From: Dyadobacter frigoris
Lineage (GTDB): Bacteria; Bacteroidota; Bacteroidia; Cytophagales; Spirosomataceae
NCBI RefSeq assembly: GCF_005280585.1
Contig: NZ_SZVO01000009.1
Location: forward strand, 62,001-126,000
DNA: 64,000 nt
Direction of reading: 5' to 3'
Shown piece after piece: positions 60,325-64,000 of the stretch. The notes under the pieces were generated by a model. That model ran no database searches. It saw only the letters and a list, made by a program, of their open reading frames with translations, and was not told the origin of the DNA. The first letter of the stretch is position 1, and each line of letters begins with the position of its first letter. Made by a program: the position numbers and the translations under genes.

Positions 60325-61320
60325 TTATTTGGAAGTGTTTATTATTTCTGAAACCAGTTCAGAAATACGGTTTGAAATTCCTACTTCATTGTCATACCAG
60401 GCAACCACTTTTACTATTTTTCCGATACTTCTTGTCAGTGTTCCATCAACAATGGATGAGTGTGTATTCCCCAAAATATCAACTGAAACGAACTGTTCTT
60501 CCGTATATTCAAGAACTCCATTCAATTCGTTCGATGCATGTTTTTTCAACACATCATTAATTTCATCGGCGGAAACCTGAGTTGCTAAATTTAGCGAAAG
60601 ATCCACAATAGAGCCATCGACAACAGGAACTCGGTATGAAAAACCATCCAATTTACCTTTTAAACCTGTCAACACATCACCAATTGCTTTTGCCGCTCCG
60701 GTTGTGGTTGGTATTATGGATTGGCTGGCAGCTCTCGCTCTACGCAAATCACGGTGAGGCGCGTCCTGCAAAACCTGATCCGCCGTGAAAGCATGAACCG
60801 TGCTCATGTAACCTGATTCAATTCCAAATTCTTTATCCAGAATGTAAAGGATCGGGGCGATGGCATTGGTTGTACAGGATGCTGTGGAGTAAATATCGTC
60901 ATCACCAGTAATGATATCATTATTGACACCACTTACGATTGTTTTGACACCACCCGATGCCGGAGCGGTAATCAACACTTTTTTTGCACCTGCGTTAATA
61001 TGCGATTGTGCATGTTGCCGATCAGTAAACCTTCCGGTTGATTCAATAACGACATCAATTTCAAGATTTTTCCACGGTAGTTTTTCCGGATCTTTCTCGC
61101 TTAGCAGAATAATATCCTTTCCGTTTACCTTAATGCTGGTGCCATCTTCCGAAACCTGTCCGGGAAAGTGGCCGTGTGACGAGTCATATTTAAGTAAATG
61201 AGTGAGCGTTTTTATGTCAGTCAAATCGTTGATCGCTACTATTTCAACATTTTCCTTGTTTTGTAATGCGCGCAAGGTCATGCGCCCAATTCTTCCGAAA
61301 CCATTGATTGCAATTTTCAT
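60325..61320 (-). CDS. gap: Glyceraldehyde-3-phosphate dehydrogenase, type I
   Basis: This 331-residue enzyme has the NAD-binding start KIAINGFGRIGRM, Asp32 (AINDLTD) as expected for NAD preference, catalytic Cys149 in STASCTTNAIAP, the His in HAFTADQ at about 176 and a C-terminal WYDNEVGISNR. It converts glyceraldehyde-3-phosphate, phosphate and NAD+ to 1,3-bisphosphoglycerate in glycolysis and the reverse in gluconeogenesis. The length is normal. It is followed one base after its stop by a GlxA-type regulator. Confidence 0.97.
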   Translation of the reverse strand: MKIAINGFGRIGRMTLRALQNKENVEIVAINDLTDIKTLTHLLKYDSSHGHFPGQVSEDGTSIKVNGKDIILLSEKDPEKLPWKNLEIDVVIESTGRFTDRQHAQSHINAGAKKVLITAPASGGVKTIVSGVNNDIITGDDDIYSTASCTTNAIAPILYILDKEFGIESGYMSTVHAFTADQVLQDAPHRDLRRARAASQSIIPTTTGAAKAIGDVLTGLKGKLDGFSYRVPVVDGSIVDLSLNLATQVSADEINDVLKKHASNELNGVLEYTEEQFVSVDILGNTHSSIVDGTLTRSIGKIVKVVAWYDNEVGISNRISELVSEIINTSK

Positions 61321-61485
61321 TTTGTTAGCTTTTTATTACTACGAAATTGATTCTCTTTTAGAACCTGATCAGGTAACAAATGTAACTGATTTGGGAGTTG
61401 TCTGAAATGACAAAAAATATACAAATTCAGCCAATTTGGTTGAGTCTATTTGAATCTTCCCTTGGACTTTATTTTGCAGAAGGTG

Positions 61486-61890
61486 TTAACATACACAATT
61501 ATGGCTTGTATTGTCAAGGATCCGTTCCAGCATCAACGGAGTTAACGGCTTGCATAGATATCCCCGAACAGAAGAATAAGTTTTCGCTTTTTCAATGTCA
61601 TTGACGTCCTGTGATGAGCTGGATATATAGATTAGAGGATGGTAATTACTTATTTTTAACTCCTGCAGTATGTCCAGAAAATCCCATCCGTTTGTAATGG
61701 GCATATTAATGTCAAGAAAAATCAATTCGGGCAGGCTCCAAACTATTGAACGATGCTGAGCGATGAAGTCAATGGCTTCCTGACCGTTGCTGAAATGCGA
61801 TATTTGAGAATCCGGTACAAGTTTCTTAATGAGTTTTTGAGCAAGAAAACTGCAAATCCGCTCGTCGTCAATAATGCATATTTTCATCAT
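61486..61890 (-). CDS. Single-domain response regulator
   Basis: From the ATG at 61890 the protein has 134 residues and only a receiver domain: KICIIDDERICSFLA with acidic Asp8-Asp9, phospho-acceptor Asp60 (IFLDINMPITNGW), a Ser/Thr region ISSSS and Lys near 117 (YLCKPL). A longer frame to 61977 adds 29 residues that do not fit. There is no output domain, so it should act by protein contact, like CheY or Spo0F. No kinase is adjacent. A 68-residue frame on the plus strand (61398-61604) overlaps its end and is not considered a gene. Confidence 0.92.
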   Translation of the reverse strand: MMKICIIDDERICSFLAQKLIKKLVPDSQISHFSNGQEAIDFIAQHRSIVWSLPELIFLDINMPITNGWDFLDILQELKISNYHPLIYISSSSQDVNDIEKAKTYSSVRGYLCKPLTPLMLERILDNTSHNCVC

Positions 61891-62114
61891 AAAATTAAGA
61901 GGTAACGTAACCGGTTGAGTAAATCTTACTTCCTTAAAAATCGTGCCATTTATATGATTATTGAAAAGGTAAAACATTTTTAAGTTAAATATGATGATCA
62001 GCTACTTTGGAAACCAGGGTTACATTTCCCAATAATATACTGCATCCGGTTTAATAATTACACCTGTGTTTCTAAGTATAATGCAAAAAAAATATTTGTT
62101 TATCAGATTTAAAC

Positions 62115-64000
62115 TCAGTTGGCTCTTCTTTTTTCTTCTTCACTCGCTGTCGTTCTCTTGCGGGCGGCAGCTAAGGTTTTACCCAGTTTGTAAGAAAAGC
62201 TTATTGTAAAAGTACGCGTATCATTTTTTTGATAAATACCATTATTCTGTCCCTGATTATTGATCACAATTCTGTACGGATTGCCCAGCAGAATATCAGA
62301 AGCGCTCAGCCGGATTGTTCCCTGTTTGTTGAATACCGGTTTGCTGATTCCAATGCTTAAATCGTAAGTTCTCGCAAGAAGAAGTGTTCCCTGTTGCACA
62401 GCGCTGTTGTACCAGGCACTCATTTCTGCCTTCAATCCGCTGTTATTATCTATGGTAAAAGCGTGATCGGTTCTCAGATAAAAGTAAAATTGTTTGTCAT
62501 TGTACGTATTCCCCGGCTGATTTGAGCTTTGTTTTCTGAAATATCCCTGTGCGGTATTATTGATTTCCCACCGCGAAGCCGGGTGATGAACGGACGACAG
62601 CTCGGTACCAATGTCGCGAATGCTGCCAATATTTTGCTGGGTATCATAAAATGTTTTGGTATCATTATTCTGGACCGTAACATTGCTGGCCATATCTTTT
62701 GTTGTCGTATATATGACGGAGAACGTATAATTTTGGTGAAGTGTGTAACTAATTTGGAGATTGTTAATGATCGCCGGTCTCAAAAAAGGATTTCCACTTT
62801 GGTAGTTATAAGGGCTCGAATAATTTTTTGCAGGGTTTAACTGTCTGTAATCGGGACGTTCAATTCTTTTGGAATAAGCAAAACCAAACTCGCTATTTTC
62901 GGAAGCTTTGTAGGTCATAAATACTGTCGGAAATATGCGCAGGTATTTTTTCACATTGATAGAATCCAGAGAGTGTGAGAATCCTCTCGTGCGGGTATAT
63001 TCTGCACGTAACCCACCTTTGAAATTCCATTTACCCAAAACACCGGACATATTTGTATAAGCTGCCGCAGTATTTTCAGTGTATTGAAAGCGGTCGCTTC
63101 GGGTCGGATCCAAAACCGGCATAACATCAGGAGTGTTGTAAAAATCAAACTGGTTTTCACTGATAATGCTGGTATACTTTATACCGGATTCCATCGTCCA
63201 GATTTTGCCAAGAGTATAGGCATAATCTACTTTTCCCGACCAGATATTTATTTTTTGTGTAGAAGGAGAGGAAGTTTTATACGGAGCAAAAGCCAAACTT
63301 TCATCGGGCAAATACATGAAGTTATTCAGTTTTTGTACATTGTCCTTTGAGTATGGAGCGTAGTCAACATCGATGTTCAGACTTCTACCCATACTATCCG
63401 GTTTTATCTTATAATTCAGGTTGAAACTATATTGATTGGCATGTCCACGGCTATTACTCAATGTGTTTAGCACCGAGTCCGCTTTTGAGTTATGGTTATT
63501 ATAAATATTAGTTATGGCAGTTCCGTAACCAACATTTGCAGCATTATTACCTGTAATGAGCACCCCTGCAACCTGATTGGCTGTCAGATTGTAATCGGCT
63601 CCTACGGTGTAATTACTGATCTTACTTTTGAGCACACTGATCTTATTCAGATCCCAGTAAGCGTATGAAGACGGTGTCTGATAAATCGTGTACAGATTTA
63701 AATCACGCTCGATGGCTCGGTCAGAATAACCGTAACTTCCAAAAATATTAAGCTTGTCTTTACGATAATTAAAAACACCGTTACTCGCATACCGGTTCAT
63801 CTGACCACGTGTATACCCACCACTCAAACTGGCATTAAAACCATCTGTTTTTGCCTTTTTTGAAATAATATTGATGACCGCGCCACCTTGTGCTTCGTAT
63901 TTGGAAGATGGATTTGGCATTACTTCTATTTTGGAAATATTATCAGACGGAATACCTTGCAAATAAGCCGAGAGGTCATCGCCAGATAACCTCACAGGTT
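62115..64000 (-). CDS. TonB-dependent receptor / outer-membrane beta-barrel, partial
   Basis: The gene reads leftward and its N-terminus lies beyond the right edge; about 628 codons are seen. The visible part begins at the end of the plug domain, with IPSDNISKIEVMPNPSSKYEAQG and GGAVINIISKKAKT, then a long beta-barrel of the OMP_b-brl_3 type (about 40-600), rich in aromatic strands such as YGYSDRAIERDLNLYTIYQ and FGFAYSKRIERPDYRQLNP, and ending TISFSYKLGKTLAAARKR. Family members import large or scarce nutrients with TonB energy or act as surface binding platforms. The substrate is not known. The short Lys/Arg/Glu-rich tail after the last strand is unusual but common in Cytophagales. Confidence 0.92.
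   Translation of the reverse strand, partial: PVRLSGDDLSAYLQGIPSDNISKIEVMPNPSSKYEAQGGAVINIISKKAKTDGFNASLSGGYTRGQMNRYASNGVFNYRKDKLNIFGSYGYSDRAIERDLNLYTIYQTPSSYAYWDLNKISVLKSKISNYTVGADYNLTANQVAGVLITGNNAANVGYGTAITNIYNNHNSKADSVLNTLSNSRGHANQYSFNLNYKIKPDSMGRSLNIDVDYAPYSKDNVQKLNNFMYLPDESLAFAPYKTSSPSTQKINIWSGKVDYAYTLGKIWTMESGIKYTSIISENQFDFYNTPDVMPVLDPTRSDRFQYTENTAAAYTNMSGVLGKWNFKGGLRAEYTRTRGFSHSLDSINVKKYLRIFPTVFMTYKASENSEFGFAYSKRIERPDYRQLNPAKNYSSPYNYQSGNPFLRPAIINNLQISYTLHQNYTFSVIYTTTKDMASNVTVQNNDTKTFYDTQQNIGSIRDIGTELSSVHHPASRWEINNTAQGYFRKQSSNQPGNTYNDKQFYFYLRTDHAFTIDNNSGLKAEMSAWYNSAVQQGTLLLARTYDLSIGISKPVFNKQGTIRLSASDILLGNPYRIVINNQGQNNGIYQKNDTRTFTISFSYKLGKTLAAARKRTTASEEEKRRAN

Noticed and set aside
61398..61604. 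A 68-residue plus-strand frame overlapping the response regulator
   Set aside because: The receiver domain on the minus strand is clear and the overlapping frame has no features.
1..64000. tRNA genes, rRNA genes, CRISPR arrays and intact insertion sequences
   Set aside because: None was found on reading both strands; direct repeats of CRISPR type and complete transposase frames are absent.

Overview
The window looks like chromosomal DNA of an aerobic, polysaccharide-degrading member of Bacteroidota, order Cytophagales, most like Dyadobacter or Spirosoma. This is inferred from gene families, not from a marker-gene comparison. Supporting signs are type IX secretion (T9SS) sorting domains, a SusC-type outer-membrane beta-barrel, DUF4270/Kelch/DUF4907 lipoproteins, LytTR regulators, paired FtsX/MacB permeases, promoters of the TTTG-N20-TAnnTTTG type, and few Shine-Dalgarno-like sites. 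No rRNA, tRNA, CRISPR array or intact transposase was seen.

Layout. 0.2-5 kb: a NarL-type regulator, a fatty acid hydroxylase-family membrane enzyme, an OmpH/Skp chaperone, and a purine unit of an exported MTA/SAH nucleosidase with an NCS2 purine permease. 5.2-10.4 kb: the conserved rimP-nusA-infB operon with a well-matched promoter and a strong terminator. 10.5-24 kb: mostly envelope and secreted proteins (EEP-family enzyme, DUF4907, Kelch and DUF4270 lipoproteins around a LytTR regulator, a T9SS leucine-rich repeat protein, a T9SS SASA-type esterase, a DKNYY repeat lipoprotein) and an AraC regulator. 24-29 kb: two tandem MacB/FtsX permeases without an ATPase gene. 29-33 kb: a RES-Xre toxin-antitoxin pair with a paired-palindrome operator, a bestrophin, a GNAT enzyme, a Nudix enzyme and a small exported protein followed by a leftover duplicate of its own 3' end.

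33-38 kb: a tightly packed divergent locus. An Lrp/AsnC regulator and a serine hydrolase lipoprotein face a DUF1611 protein, an Ala-Glu-type dipeptide epimerase and an APC permease. It probably salvages D-amino acids or murein peptides. 38-47.5 kb: an SPFH protein and a carbohydrate locus (TIM-barrel glycosidase-like protein, GH78 rhamnosidase, exported Gfo/Idh oxidoreductase, sulfatase, MBL-fold enzyme) that could act on a sulfated, rhamnose-containing glycan. 47.7-49.8 kb: an OmpR-type two-component system. 50.5-51.76 kb: a decayed stretch with remnants of an SDR dehydrogenase and of a YhcG/DUF1016 nuclease, plus a possible small RNA.

51.8-59.3 kb: a beta-propeller-like protein, a DUF2461 protein, an ECF sigma factor with a membrane partner, and a probable sulfur locus (YeiH-type transporter, LysR regulator, TsdA-like diheme cytochrome, exported DsrE protein, orphan ModA-like binding protein). 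59.3-64 kb: gap followed by a GlxA-type regulator, a single-domain response regulator, and a TonB-dependent receptor cut by the right edge.

The best candidates for under-described biology are the TsdA-DsrE-ModA-like sulfur unit, the DUF1611-epimerase-permease-hydrolase locus with its operator, and the exported nucleosidase plus purine permease.
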